Shown: positions 25,332 through 35,100, numbered from the stretch's first letter. The stretch: DNA of 64,000 nucleotides from an uncultured Bacteroidales bacterium (GCA_900319105.1 ONND01000002.1:114275-178274); one strand, 5' to 3'. The notes: generated from the sequence alone by a model not told the origin. Made by a program: numbers and translations.

Positions 25332-26377
25332 TTGATCTATCCATTTTAAAAAATATCCACTGCGGTTTAGGACAAGTAGCCCTCAACTACGGGTATTATT
25401 TTCGGGACGTGTATCAAGCCCAAGAAGGAGAAGAGATTACGCTCATGGTCCCCAAGAAATTCATGGGCGCATTTGGTGATAAGGTGAAGTATGTCCGCTC
25501 TTGGAAGATATATCGCCTCTTACCGCAGTTGATGGGTGCCAAATATGATGTCTGGCATGCGATTCATCAGCTCTCGCGATATACCCCCAATACCCGCCGT
25601 TATATACTGACTATCCATGATTTCAATTTTGTGTATGAGAAAGAGGGTAGAAAAGTGCAGGAATACCTGCATAAGATCCAGCGCAAAGTGGATCGAGCAG
25701 ACAGGATTGTGGCAATCTCGCAGTTCGCTAAATCGGAGATAGAGAAGTATATGCGTCTGGATGGCAAACAAGTGGACGTTATCTATAATGGTATTGAGCG
25801 CATCGACCTCACGCGCGAGCAGGCACCCGTGGGCGTATGCGCGCCGTTCCTTTTTAGTATTGGTGAAATCAAGGAGAAGAAGAATTTCCACGTGCTGGTA
25901 GATATCATGAAGCAGATGCCGGAGTACCAACTCTATATCGCCGGCAATAACAGCACACCTTATGCGCATGAGATAGAGCAAATGTTGCGCGAGAAAGGGG
26001 TGACGAATATGCACCTGATAGGAAAAGTGTCGGCGGAGGAGAAAGTATGGCTCTATCGTCATTGCGAGGCCTTCGTCTTCCCCTCGCTCTTTGAGGGATT
26101 TGGCCTGCCGGTAGTGGAAGCAATGCTTTTCCGCAAACCCGTCATTTGCAGCCATGAGACTAGCCTCGTCGAGATCGGTAACAAGCATGTATTCTTCTTT
26201 GAAAAAGGCTATCCCGCTGAGGCTTCTGCACAACTGATCCGACAAGCCATTGAAAAGAGCACCGACAAAACGCTGAAGGATGCCTTCGATTATGCTACTT
26301 CGTTCTCGTGGACGAATCACATGCAGGCATATCTGGCGCTTTATCGCAGTTTAAGGCGTTGTGATGACCAAAAATGA
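25319..26377 (+). CDS. Glycosyltransferase family 4 protein
   Basis: 352 aa. N-terminal acceptor domain, then FSIGEIKEKKNFHVLVDIM and FPSLFEGFGLPVVEAMLFRKPV in the donor domain. The ATG lies inside the preceding GT4 gene (13-bp overlap), implying coupled translation. Its last 83 bp overlap the end of the convergent ligase gene. Likely builds the same glycan as its neighbour. Confidence 0.9.
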   Translation: MRILIDLSILKNIHCGLGQVALNYGYYFRDVYQAQEGEEITLMVPKKFMGAFGDKVKYVRSWKIYRLLPQLMGAKYDVWHAIHQLSRYTPNTRRYILTIHDFNFVYEKEGRKVQEYLHKIQRKVDRADRIVAISQFAKSEIEKYMRLDGKQVDVIYNGIERIDLTREQAPVGVCAPFLFSIGEIKEKKNFHVLVDIMKQMPEYQLYIAGNNSTPYAHEIEQMLREKGVTNMHLIGKVSAEEKVWLYRHCEAFVFPSLFEGFGLPVVEAMLFRKPVICSHETSLVEIGNKHVFFFEKGYPAEASAQLIRQAIEKSTDKTLKDAFDYATSFSWTNHMQAYLALYRSLRRCDDQK

Positions 26378-27752
26378 AGCATAGGAAGAAGGCAATAATT
26401 GTCGTACCTCCCAAGAAACGGAACGGCATTTCGATAAGCATGAAAAAGAAGACGGCAGTCATATACACAAAGCCGATGAAATTCCGCTGATGGATAGCTT
26501 CGTAAAAACCTATTCCAACGATTCCTAACGATACAATAAGTCCGATAATACCAGCTTGCATCCAGTCTCCCAAGAATTGGTTATGCGGGTATTGGGGCCA
26601 GAAGTCTTTGATCTCATAGCCAATAACAGGCTCCATGTGCTCATACGTCATACCACCAAGACCGCATCCGACCCAAGGATCGGCATGCAGATAATCGTAT
26701 GTGATTCGGAAAATACGTTCACGGACAGGATCGGAGTATAGATCTATTATCGCATCCAAGTGCATCAGGCAGAAGGCGAGCACACTTCCTACGGAAAGTA
26801 CCAATATGCCCGTTAATACATATTTGTATTTTCGTAAACAGTATATAATGCCCAAAAATACAATCATCAGCCACATTACCGAGCCTACGCGGCTCTGAGT
26901 AGCAATCACGATAAACAGGGTTAGCATGCAGCCGAATGCCAATTCAAACCAGGAAATATATTGTTTGTCAGCAAGATAGAAACTGCAAGTCAAGCCGGCC
27001 ATTATCCATAAGGCATTGTAAGACGGGTGTCCGGCACCACTCCAAGCAAACAGGATTTGAAAGGGGAAATAATCATGCAGATTGATCTTGCGGAACTGAA
27101 TAAATTCAGATAGATCAAATCCTAACCGTTGTGTCTCATATATGCCGCTGGCTACGCATAGCAAGCATGCAATACATACGATATGCCAGAATATAGTCAG
27201 CAGACGTGCATAATTTTGTTTGGAAAGGGATACAAAAGCAAAAGCAAGGGAGTAGGATGCCAATGGTACAAGGCGATTGAAATAGGTAGATACCTCTCTG
27301 CTATGAGGCGTCCATAGTAGGCTGAGTGACATACAAATGACGTATATCCAGCAGGCGTAATAGAAGATAGGCTGTTTGCGCCATTCACGGGTTTGGGAGG
27401 CAATAAAAGCAATGAACGTAAAGGCAAAAAAGAAAATCTGTGCACGCAGGTAAGGAGCCGGACGGCAGACAATAGTGCTGAGCATCATAACAATACCGAT
27501 GGACTGCAATTGCTCTTGCCATCGGAGTTCGCGGAACTCATGGCGGAACAGGTAAACAATTCCCGGAAGTGAGAGACATGCCAAAGAAATATATCCGACG
27601 ATCGGCAGATAAACAGGATTGTTCTCTTCTATCAGAATAGGAACGCTGGGATGTATCATGCGGCATAGAAACCACCATAATAAGATTCCGATTCCGCATA
27701 GTAGTACGAATAGGTTCTGATAAATCCAGTCAGAGATTTTATTTGTTTGCAT
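26295..27752 (-). CDS. O-antigen ligase/polymerase-like membrane protein
   Basis: 485 aa with about 10-12 membrane segments and a large hydrophilic loop near residues 330-400 (GCGLGGMTYEH-, PHNQFLGDWMQAG), as in WaaL/Wzy family proteins. It would join or polymerise a lipid-linked glycan on the periplasmic side. The last ~26 residues (HHNALNCDKAPDMPACDSS) are read from DNA that also encodes the end of the convergent GT4 gene, and look like a read-on extension after a lost stop. Confidence 0.85.
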   Translation of the reverse strand: MQTNKISDWIYQNLFVLLCGIGILLWWFLCRMIHPSVPILIEENNPVYLPIVGYISLACLSLPGIVYLFRHEFRELRWQEQLQSIGIVMMLSTIVCRPAPYLRAQIFFFAFTFIAFIASQTREWRKQPIFYYACWIYVICMSLSLLWTPHSREVSTYFNRLVPLASYSLAFAFVSLSKQNYARLLTIFWHIVCIACLLCVASGIYETQRLGFDLSEFIQFRKINLHDYFPFQILFAWSGAGHPSYNALWIMAGLTCSFYLADKQYISWFELAFGCMLTLFIVIATQSRVGSVMWLMIVFLGIIYCLRKYKYVLTGILVLSVGSVLAFCLMHLDAIIDLYSDPVRERIFRITYDYLHADPWVGCGLGGMTYEHMEPVIGYEIKDFWPQYPHNQFLGDWMQAGIIGLIVSLGIVGIGFYEAIHQRNFIGFVYMTAVFFFMLIEMPFRFLGGTTIIAFFLCFIFGHHNALNCDKAPDMPACDSSTRTK

Positions 27753-27779
27753 ATACGCGTTAAATTATTTGTTATTTCC

Positions 27780-28496
27780 CTATTTGCGAAAACGCCAAAA
27801 ACGCTTCCAGTATTTAATCGTTAGAAGGATGCATTGCTCCTCGTCAAAACCGCGTGCCTTGGCGTATTCCTTTGCCAGCAAGATGAAGAAATCCTCTTTC
27901 CCCCATAACCGGCAGAAATTACGGCAAGCCGTGTCTAATCCTACCGGTTTGTCGAACACCATCCGGTTGATATCCACAATCTCAAACGCCACCGTGCCGT
28001 CTCCTCGGCGGTCAAAGAGAATATTACCCGGCGAATAATCCTTATGAAGGATCCCTTGCTCATGCATGGCGGCCGTAAAACGGGCAAAAGCACAAATGAT
28101 ATCTTCGTCGCCCGCTAAGGGATGATGCCGGAACTCATAGAAATTGCGTGTCAGGACGCTCTTGCGGCATACCAGATAAGACTCGCGCAACAGTCCCTTC
28201 TCTGTGATCAGGATATACGCGATGGGTTCCGGTGTTCCTACACCTGCCGCCTGTAAACGCACTGCATTCTCGTATGCCCGCACGGCCTTTGGGGTACGCC
28301 AATGTATATAAACCCAGCTATTCAGCCCTTTGGGCGCATGAAAACGCTTCACGCAAGTCTCTGTTCCGTCCGGCGCAACGATCAAACGGATCTGGTTGCG
28401 GGCGTCATAGATGACCTCGCCTTGCTTTTCAAACGTATCCGGCAAGGCCTCTATCCATGCGCGCAGATGTTCATATGTAGGATGAATTACTATCAT
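27780..28496 (-). CDS. LPS core kinase-like protein (Kdo kinase/WaaP-type)
   Basis: 238 aa. Protein-kinase-like fold with CVKRFHAPKG (Lys), the catalytic loop HKDYSPGNILF (Asp, Asn) and the metal motif VDINRM in place of DFG. Such small kinases phosphorylate Kdo or heptose in the LPS inner core in the cytosol. The start overlaps the GT90 stop by 4 bp (ATGA), and the genes are in the same direction. Confidence 0.85.
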   Translation of the reverse strand: MIVIHPTYEHLRAWIEALPDTFEKQGEVIYDARNQIRLIVAPDGTETCVKRFHAPKGLNSWVYIHWRTPKAVRAYENAVRLQAAGVGTPEPIAYILITEKGLLRESYLVCRKSVLTRNFYEFRHHPLAGDEDIICAFARFTAAMHEQGILHKDYSPGNILFDRRGDGTVAFEIVDINRMVFDKPVGLDTACRNFCRLWGKEDFFILLAKEYAKARGFDEEQCILLTIKYWKRFWRFRK

Positions 28497-29461
28497 GCGT
28501 TGACGAATTGCAGGTATTTATCCATCACGCCAAGCGCAATCAGTCGTTCGCGGTGGGTATCGAAGAAGGGCGCCACGTACGCATGGGCGTTGGCGATGAT
28601 CTGTTTTGCCTCCTCGGGGTGGCGGTTGTAATAATCAAGCCTTTCCTTCAGGTCGCTGAAGTCCGGACGGATCTCTATATAGTGATAATTGGGAACGAGC
28701 GTACCTTCCATGAACCAGGTCTCACAGGTCGGCTTGGGCATAACCGCAATCGAGTTGCTGGACATTACCCATTTGAGGTTACTTGCTACATCATTCCCCT
28801 CCAGCGCCATGATATACCGGTACGCCAGATGTTCGCGGATGGTCTTTTTCTCTGTCTGCCACTCCGGCGGTACGGTCCCCGGTCTGCTCACATCGCCGCA
28901 ATCGCAAACAGGACTGCCGAAATACATACGCATGAAATCCAGACGGGACTGCTTGCCTGCTGCTTTGCCGCGGAAGATTGCCATCGGTTTCTTGTTCTCC
29001 CAAGGCAGCGGATCATCCACGAAAATAAAATGCCGCACCTTGTCCATCTTCAGCAGGGTACTGTTGCTCACATCTTCCGCCAGCGGACGGCTCTTGACGA
29101 TCGAAGGCACCTCCGGCACATACGTGATATCTCCCGGCAGCAATGCCCAACGAAGCGAAGGGTCAAAATAACGCGTCACTTCACGGCTGTCGAAATAATA
29201 GACTTTCTGCTTCTTGGGAATCCGTTGTTCGCCGATGGTGGGGTAGGTCTCCGGCAATACACGCGGCGCATTCAACGGACAATAATAGTCAATCCGTTCC
29301 CGAATAGCCGCTGCATCATCCCTACGAGCGATCTCTGCTAACAGTCGTTCCCGTTGGAGGCGCCATACGCACGCAGGAACTAATTGCGAGGTGTATCCTC
29401 GCAGGTAATAAAGAAACTTCGAGTTCTTCCCGCTATTCAATATGTAGCGCAATCCCTTCAA
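28493..29461 (-). CDS. GT90 (CAP10-type) glycosyltransferase, TTG start
   Basis: 322 aa. GT90 hallmarks: PLPWENKKPMAIFRGKAAG, CDCGDVSRPG, YRYIMALEGNDVASNLKW and CETWFMEG. GT90 members in Gram-negatives add sugars to LPS or capsule. No ATG lies before residue ~180, and upstream in-frame extension is blocked near the GT9 stop, so the start is the TTG at 29461. A gattgatgattga-type array lies directly upstream and encodes the end of GT9. Confidence 0.88.
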   Translation of the reverse strand: MKGLRYILNSGKNSKFLYYLRGYTSQLVPACVWRLQRERLLAEIARRDDAAAIRERIDYYCPLNAPRVLPETYPTIGEQRIPKKQKVYYFDSREVTRYFDPSLRWALLPGDITYVPEVPSIVKSRPLAEDVSNSTLLKMDKVRHFIFVDDPLPWENKKPMAIFRGKAAGKQSRLDFMRMYFGSPVCDCGDVSRPGTVPPEWQTEKKTIREHLAYRYIMALEGNDVASNLKWVMSSNSIAVMPKPTCETWFMEGTLVPNYHYIEIRPDFSDLKERLDYYNRHPEEAKQIIANAHAYVAPFFDTHRERLIALGVMDKYLQFVNA

Positions 29462-29464
29462 TTC

Positions 29465-30409
29465 TCAATCATCAATCATCAATCTCTCCACAATCTTCTC
29501 CGGCGCAATATCCATGCATCGGTAGTCGCCAAACTTACAGGCCTTATTGCCGTAGATAGAGCACGGTCGGCACGGCAGATCGCGTTGGATGCAGTCGTCT
29601 TCGCTTTGTCCGAAACCTAAGAACCCGGCGAAAGGATGGGTAGCACCCCAGATAGAAACGACTCGTGTGCCGACGAGGGAGGCCAAGTGCATATTACCAG
29701 AGTCCATCGTCAGCATTACGCGCAAGCCGCGCATGAGTGCCAACTCCTCTTTCATCGTCAGTTGTCCTGCTACGGATGTGACGTTCGGGTACTTGTCTGC
29801 CCATACGCCAAGGATCTCTTTCTCTTTCTTTCCTCCACCGAAAAGCACAATGCGCTCGCCCTTTTGGCTCAGCATTTCAATCACGCGTTCCATCCGTTCG
29901 ATTGGGTAGATCTTCCCTTGGTGGGCAGCAAAAGGTGCAATCCCGATGCCGTTCCCTTCGCCGGAACAACGATGTGCGGGGAGCGTGATCGGCATTCCGA
30001 GGGATGCAAACACCTCTGCGTACCGCTCCGTCGTATGTTGCAGCGGGTGATGGATATTACCTTTCGTTAACTGCCGTTTCTCTTCGCGGCCTTTGTGGAT
30101 AGAGGCGATCTTTGCGCCCTTGAAGAGCATTGCCGCACGGATATAAACCGATCGGATCACACTGTGCATGTCGGCAACTAAATCATACGAATCCAAACCC
30201 GACACGATATTTAGCAACGACTGCTTCTTCAGGTCCACACCATGGAACTTCACGTTCAACGGCAGGCCGCTGAACAAGTCTGCAAAACGCTGCTGGGAAA
30301 GCATCGTGAACTCGACATCCGGATACTGCTCCGCTGCCGCACGCACGATAGGTACGAGCATCGCTACGTCACCTAATGCTGAGAATCGTATGACAAGAAC
30401 CCTCTTCAA
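29465..30409 (-). CDS. GT9 heptosyltransferase-family protein, TTG start
   Basis: 314 aa. VLVIRFSALGDVAMLVPIV at the N-terminus and MTMDSGNMHLASLVGTRVVSIWG in the donor domain are GT9 (WaaC/WaaF/WaaQ) signatures. It probably adds a heptose-type sugar to the LPS inner core. The start must be the TTG at 30409: the next ATG would cut into the core motif, and an in-frame stop lies upstream. The last residues RLMIDD are encoded by the junction repeat. Confidence 0.9.
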   Translation of the reverse strand: MKRVLVIRFSALGDVAMLVPIVRAAAEQYPDVEFTMLSQQRFADLFSGLPLNVKFHGVDLKKQSLLNIVSGLDSYDLVADMHSVIRSVYIRAAMLFKGAKIASIHKGREEKRQLTKGNIHHPLQHTTERYAEVFASLGMPITLPAHRCSGEGNGIGIAPFAAHQGKIYPIERMERVIEMLSQKGERIVLFGGGKKEKEILGVWADKYPNVTSVAGQLTMKEELALMRGLRVMLTMDSGNMHLASLVGTRVVSIWGATHPFAGFLGFGQSEDDCIQRDLPCRPCSIYGNKACKFGDYRCMDIAPEKIVERLMIDD

Positions 30410-30428
30410 AACCCCTAACCACTAATCA

Positions 30429-31037
30429 CTAACCCTTCTTCCCGTACAATACGGGATTGAGATTCGGGTCGTTGTACATCTTCATCTGGCGATAGACTTT
30501 CATGATCCGTACACCGGCAGCATAGTCCTCCAACAGCTGGCTGATAGAGGTTGTCATGTCGGATAACTGCTCTTTGAGCACCGCCATCTTCGCTACGCAT
30601 TGTGCGTGTTGCTCCGGGCTGACGTCCGTGCGGTCCACCTGTTCCTGCATGTGCCATAACTTGACGTGCAGGATGCTCAGTCGGTCAATCGCCCATGCCG
30701 GACTCTCCGTGTTGATCTTCGCATTCGGCTGAGGCTTCACGTCGTGGTATTGCTCCCAGAAATAGCTGTCAATACGCTCTACCAGGTCTGTACGGTCCTG
30801 GTTGCTGTGGTCGATGCGGCGCTTGAGTGCCAAGGCTGCCACTGGGTCGATGTTCGGATCGCGGATGATATCCTCCAAATGCCATTGAACGACATCAATC
30901 CAGTTCTTGACGTACAGGTCGTGCTCGATCGTACCGGCCTGATACGGGTTGTTGATCGGCGCATCGACATCATCTGTACGGTGATAGTCCTTGACTGCCT
31001 GCGCAAAAATGCGGTTACTTAGTTCTACAAAATTCAT
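30429..31037 (-). CDS. DUF4254 family protein
   Basis: 202 aa from the ATG at 31037 (MNFVELSNRIFAQAV). Helical, soluble, no signal peptide. Sequence and position directly before a GT9 gene fit DUF4254, a family that accompanies heptosyltransferase genes in Bacteroidales. Its biochemical role is unknown to me; a helper in LPS core assembly is an inference from context. Confidence 0.8.
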   Translation of the reverse strand: MNFVELSNRIFAQAVKDYHRTDDVDAPINNPYQAGTIEHDLYVKNWIDVVQWHLEDIIRDPNIDPVAALALKRRIDHSNQDRTDLVERIDSYFWEQYHDVKPQPNAKINTESPAWAIDRLSILHVKLWHMQEQVDRTDVSPEQHAQCVAKMAVLKEQLSDMTTSISQLLEDYAAGVRIMKVYRQMKMYNDPNLNPVLYGKKG

Positions 31038-31041
31038 ATAT

Positions 31042-32475
31042 TTACCAATTTTTAATGATTCCTTGTTTGCGTACGGTGATCTGTCCACCGAACTGATTGC
31101 CGTACTGATCTCCGAAATCGCCTGCCAAAGCGATACCGAACTCTAATCCCCAAGCCTGAGGCACATATTTGGATACTTCCATGAGGAACGCCGTGTTATG
31201 GCTGCGGGCGGGCGTCTGGTACGTCCCGTAGTTATCGGCATAGGTGCATAGCACGCGGTACTTATAGCCGTATATATCTCCTTTGACTCCTGCATGGTAT
31301 GCCCATACACGGCTGTTCGTCGGTGTCATCAGCGCGTTGCCTATGGTACGGCCGAAATAGGTCCAGCCTTGCTGGTAGATACTATTCATGTAATACGAGT
31401 CATTGCCGCCGAAAACCATTCCGTCCCGATCGTGCCACGGACCGCTCTGGTCGGTCGTCTGCAACACCTCAAACGTGAAGCCGCTGAGGAACGGCCATCG
31501 GCTTTGCTCCATACTCACACCCCATAGACCGTCTTTCTTGTTCTGCCCCGTTCCGATGAAGCGCGGACGGGCGTCTTCCTGGATGTCTTGCCAGTAGAGA
31601 TCGACATGCCATCCTTCCCCTTTCGCGGTTACGCATAAGGTCTGACTCAGCAGATGGTTCCCCTGCGCGTTGAGTTGCTCATTGCGGGTGCTGCCTCCGC
31701 TGCTGGCGAAGAAGACATTACGAAAACTCCTCCAATCATGACCTAAATCGCCGTTTGTAGCCGAAGTGCCGCCCCATTGTGCCGCGTGGTGGAACTCATA
31801 ACGGATATTCACCGGTAACTTACCGCCTACACGTCCGCCGATATACTTATGGTGAAACAGCGTGTGTTTGACATATTCGTTCTTGTCATGCAACCATCCG
31901 AAACTCATTCCTCCTTTGACCTCCAAGTACCCGTATAGTCCCGGGAACGCGGTCCAGCGGTCTATACCGACGCTGACACGCGGGATGGGATGCGCATTAT
32001 TCGAGATAAGCAGACTTCCGCTACTCAACTCCTCATCGCCCGGTCCCGTGTACATCGGCTGGATGCCGGCGGTAATATCCACGATGTACAAGCGCACGTG
32101 CGCGTATAGTTCGTCGAAGAAACCCGTACCTTCTATCTTGTACGGATCAGCCGATCTTTGTGAACCCGCAAGACGTCCGTTCAGGATCACGGCGCCGTCA
32201 TAGTCAAACCATCGGTTCGGTCGCGTAGCAGGCTTGCGTATGCCCGCGCGTATATTACCGCTATGCGGCAGCGAAGAGATCGCACCGTGACGATTCGCTT
32301 GCAGCCAGGTAGGCGCACTCGTGCCGCTCGATGAGAGAACATCGATCTCGCCCACGTACAACAGACTGTCGCGGCACGTGTCCGGCTCTGCCATCGGTAA
32401 TGGCCACCAATCCCAAGCCTGTATCTGTAACGCCAGACTGAGCATCCATACTATGACAAGCACTTTATTCTTCAA
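31042..32475 (-). CDS. Wzi-family capsule assembly outer-membrane protein
   Basis: 477 aa with a signal peptide (MKNKVLVIVWMLSLALQIQA) and a barrel rich in aromatic strand ends (GTGFFDELYAHVRLYIVD, YIGGRVGGKLPVNIRYEFHH), as in the Wzi capsule assembly family. Wzi anchors or organises surface polysaccharide at the outer membrane. The start is the TTG at 32475, overlapping the kelch gene by 11 bp. Its presence argues that this cluster serves an exported glycan as well as the LPS core. Confidence 0.8.
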   Translation of the reverse strand: MKNKVLVIVWMLSLALQIQAWDWWPLPMAEPDTCRDSLLYVGEIDVLSSSGTSAPTWLQANRHGAISSLPHSGNIRAGIRKPATRPNRWFDYDGAVILNGRLAGSQRSADPYKIEGTGFFDELYAHVRLYIVDITAGIQPMYTGPGDEELSSGSLLISNNAHPIPRVSVGIDRWTAFPGLYGYLEVKGGMSFGWLHDKNEYVKHTLFHHKYIGGRVGGKLPVNIRYEFHHAAQWGGTSATNGDLGHDWRSFRNVFFASSGGSTRNEQLNAQGNHLLSQTLCVTAKGEGWHVDLYWQDIQEDARPRFIGTGQNKKDGLWGVSMEQSRWPFLSGFTFEVLQTTDQSGPWHDRDGMVFGGNDSYYMNSIYQQGWTYFGRTIGNALMTPTNSRVWAYHAGVKGDIYGYKYRVLCTYADNYGTYQTPARSHNTAFLMEVSKYVPQAWGLEFGIALAGDFGDQYGNQFGGQITVRKQGIIKNW

Positions 32476-33439
32476 GGCAGTAGAGCTGATTGATCATTGT
32501 TCCGTTCTCGTCTTCTCCCAAACCGAAATATACTTTCCCGTTAATCGCAAAAGCGATCTGGTTCTCCGCCCGCCCGCACGGCATTTCACCCGCATGACGC
32601 CATTCATCCTCTTTTGGGGAGTATTGTAATATATCCGGAAAAACCTCACCGCCGGTCATCTCTCCCGCAAAACATCGTCCGCCGAAGACATAGATAGCAT
32701 CTTTCGATGCCGCGCAGGCACTGAACGTCCGTCCCTTGCCTGGCGCACTGTGCAGACGAGTCCAGTCGTCCGCCTCTAAATCAACGGTGTACCATTGCTT
32801 GAGATTAGTGGTGTTATTTCCCAGACCATAGAAACAGCGTCCGTCATAGACGGCGCCGACGCTGCCGAATGCAGACAACGCGCGGTAGCGGCTGTCCGGT
32901 GTCGAATGCCAACGGTTGGTTTTAGTATCGTAATAATTGATCTCACGGGTGAAACAACCCGAGGTGCCATAGATGGCGTATATACGTGAACCTACCGCGA
33001 AGAGGGTAGGAGAGACGGTCGTTTCTTGGGGATAGGAGGCTAACTCGGTCCATTGGTCTGTATTAGGATCCCAACGCCACCAGTCGTGAAGATAACTGCT
33101 GTCTGCATAGATCTTACCTTTGCCGTACCCCAGACCCATATAGAGCGCACCGTCGTAGGCGATCATGGCGGCACTCACGCGCGCTTTGCCCGGGAATGAG
33201 GAGACCTGCTTCCATTGATCCGTAGCCGCATCGTATTCCCATAGATCCTTGAGATAAGCGCCGTTCTGAGCCCGTCCACTGAAGACGAACCCTTTGCCGT
33301 TCAAGCTGCACGACACGGCGCTCGCACGAGGCACAGGCATCGAAGCGCACTCTCGCGCGCGCACCTCCACCTCCGGCACATGATGACAACTCATCATCAC
33401 CATCGCCATCACGAATACTATGAATCTCTCAACTCTCAC
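32465..33439 (-). CDS. Kelch-repeat lipoprotein
   Basis: 324 aa. Lipobox MMSC near residue 17, then five to six kelch blades with the W-x6-P-F/Y-G pattern (DLWEYDAATDQWKQVSSFPG, DWWRWDPNTDQWTELASYP), forming a beta-propeller. Probably faces the periplasm or surface and binds glycan or protein; some relatives are sialic-acid mutarotases (NanM). The start is the GTG at 33439, and its first codons (MRVER) are part of a ctctcaa junction repeat. Confidence 0.75.
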   Translation of the reverse strand: MRVERFIVFVMAMVMMSCHHVPEVEVRARECASMPVPRASAVSCSLNGKGFVFSGRAQNGAYLKDLWEYDAATDQWKQVSSFPGKARVSAAMIAYDGALYMGLGYGKGKIYADSSYLHDWWRWDPNTDQWTELASYPQETTVSPTLFAVGSRIYAIYGTSGCFTREINYYDTKTNRWHSTPDSRYRALSAFGSVGAVYDGRCFYGLGNNTTNLKQWYTVDLEADDWTRLHSAPGKGRTFSACAASKDAIYVFGGRCFAGEMTGGEVFPDILQYSPKEDEWRHAGEMPCGRAENQIAFAINGKVYFGLGEDENGTMINQLYCLEE

Positions 33440-33442
33440 CTC

Positions 33443-34192
33443 TCAACTTTCCGTCGGTCTTGACTTTTTCTTCAATTCGAAATCGCGACCAAGATAGTTC
33501 TTACGCACCGTCGGGTTGGCGGCTAACTCTTCCGGCGTGCCATGGAAAAGGATCTTTCCCTCGAAAAGCAGGTACGCACGGTCGGTGATCATCAGCGTCT
33601 CATCTACGTTGTGGTCGGTGATCAGAATACCGATGTTCTTGTCCTTGAGACGCCAAACGACATCCTGAATCTCTTGCACGGCGATCGGATCGACTCCAGC
33701 AAAAGGCTCGTCAAGCATCACAAACTTCGGCTCGATAGCCAGACACCGGGCGATCTCCGTACGGCGGCGCTCACCGCCACTCAGACGGTCGCCTAAGTTC
33801 TTACGGACGTGTGCCAGATTGAACTCCTTGATCAACTGCTCTAATTTCTCGGCTTGGTACTCTTTGCTAAAATCGGTCAACTCCAACACCGAGCGGATGT
33901 TATCTTCTACGGTCAGTTTGCGGAAGACGCTGGCTTCCTGCGGCAGATATCCGATGCCTAACTTGGCGCGTTTGTACATCGGGTACGTCGTGATATCCTG
34001 GTCGTTGAGGAAGATCTTACCATTATTGGCGGTCACGAGACCCGTGGTCATGTAGAACGTGGTGGTCTTACCGGCTCCGTTAGGACCCAACAGACCTACA
34101 ATCTCGCCTTGCTCCAGCTCGATTGACACATCGTTTACCACGGTTCGCTTCCCGTATTTCTTTATCAGATGTTCTGTTCTCAGTTTATCCAT
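33443..34192 (-). CDS. lptB: LPS export ABC transporter ATP-binding protein LptB
   Basis: 249 aa. Walker [10 protein letters not shown], signature LSGGERRR, Walker [14 protein letters not shown], and the LptB-typical [18 protein letters not shown]. It powers LPS extraction from the inner membrane with LptF/G, which are not in the window. Its 5' flank carries a hairpin-plus-16-bp repeat element shared with the exonuclease III gene next door. Confidence 0.93.
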   Translation of the reverse strand: MDKLRTEHLIKKYGKRTVVNDVSIELEQGEIVGLLGPNGAGKTTTFYMTTGLVTANNGKIFLNDQDITTYPMYKRAKLGIGYLPQEASVFRKLTVEDNIRSVLELTDFSKEYQAEKLEQLIKEFNLAHVRKNLGDRLSGGERRRTEIARCLAIEPKFVMLDEPFAGVDPIAVQEIQDVVWRLKDKNIGILITDHNVDETLMITDRAYLLFEGKILFHGTPEELAANPTVRKNYLGRDFELKKKSRPTES

Positions 34193-34198
34193 ATTTCT

Positions 34199-34262
34199 TT
34201 CAGCAACTTTAGTTGCGGTCTTTCAGTGTAACGGTCTTTCAACGTAGTGGTCTTTCAGCCGC
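34199..34262 (-). repeat. Hairpin plus 16-bp repeat element upstream of lptB
   Basis: In plus order: tctttca, a hairpin gcaac-ttta-gttgc (34203-34216), then units ggtctttcagtgtaac, ggtctttcaacgtagt and ggtctttcagccgcagg. It ends 7 bp from the lptB ATG and covers the exonuclease III stop. The same design recurs at 35043-35100. Confidence 0.8.
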
Positions 34263-35034
34263 AGGCGGTCTGGTCATCAACGATGACCATTACCGGGCAA
34301 TGATCGCTATGTACTGCCTCTGTTAAGATTTTACCATCTTTGAGTCGGTCTTTCAGACTCTCGCTGACCCATAAATAATCAATTCGCCAGCCTACGTTGC
34401 GGGCTCTCGCACCGGCTCTCCAGCTCCACCAGCTGTAGCGCTCGGCACTCTGGTCGAATACGCGGAAGGAATCCACTAAGCCGCTCGCCTCCCAGCGATC
34501 CATCCATTCCCGCTCTTCAGGCAGGAAGCCCGACACGCCGATCTGTCGCTCGGGATGGTTGATGTCTATCGGCTTGTGGCAGATGTTATAGTCGCCGCAG
34601 ATGACGATGTTCGGCCGCTCCTTGCGCAACTCGTTCACCCATACCAGGAAATCCTCCAGAAATTCCATCTTGAAATCCTGCCGTACGTCGCCTGTCGTGC
34701 CGCTCGGGATATAGGCATCAATAATGGTCAGGTCGCCGAAATCTACGCGCAGCACACGGCCCTCGCGGTCGTATTTGGGATTGTCCATGCCAGCCACCAC
34801 CCGGTCCGGCTCCTTCTTGCAGAAGATACAAACACCCGAGTAGCCTTTTTTCTCCGCCGAGTGGATATAACTATGGTATCCTAACTCTTGGAAGGCGAGA
34901 ACGTCTATCTGGTCCGGCTGAGCTTTGCTCTCCTGAATGCAGAACACATCCGGATTTTCCGTCGCTAACCATTCGAGCAACCCTTTGTTGATTGCCGAAC
35001 GGATGCCATTCAAATTATAACTGATGATTTTCAT
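34255..35034 (-). CDS. xth: Exodeoxyribonuclease III family AP endonuclease
   Basis: 259 aa. [29 protein letters not shown] (catalytic Glu), ICGDYNICH (Asp, Asn) and HSDHCPVMV are the EEP motifs in the Xth arrangement. It cuts DNA at abasic sites and trims 3' ends in base-excision repair. Both flanks carry copies of one repeat element, so the gene is bracketed by direct repeats. Confidence 0.93.
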   Translation of the reverse strand: MKIISYNLNGIRSAINKGLLEWLATENPDVFCIQESKAQPDQIDVLAFQELGYHSYIHSAEKKGYSGVCIFCKKEPDRVVAGMDNPKYDREGRVLRVDFGDLTIIDAYIPSGTTGDVRQDFKMEFLEDFLVWVNELRKERPNIVICGDYNICHKPIDINHPERQIGVSGFLPEEREWMDRWEASGLVDSFRVFDQSAERYSWWSWRAGARARNVGWRIDYLWVSESLKDRLKDGKILTEAVHSDHCPVMVIVDDQTACG

Positions 35035-35042
35035 TTCTCTTT

Positions 35043-35100
35043 TATCTTACAGACGATTTATCGTCGGTCCTACAGTGTAACGGTCTTACAGCGTAGCGAT
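35043..35100 (-). repeat. Second copy of the hairpin plus 16-bp element, upstream of xth
   Basis: In plus order: tcttaca, hairpin gacga-ttta-tcgtc (35052-35065), then ggtcctacagtgtaac, ggtcttacagcgtagc and gatcctacgac. The hairpin arms differ from the lptB copy, yet the pairing and the TTTA loop are kept. It ends ~9 bp before the xth ATG and covers the M6 protease stop. Confidence 0.8.
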
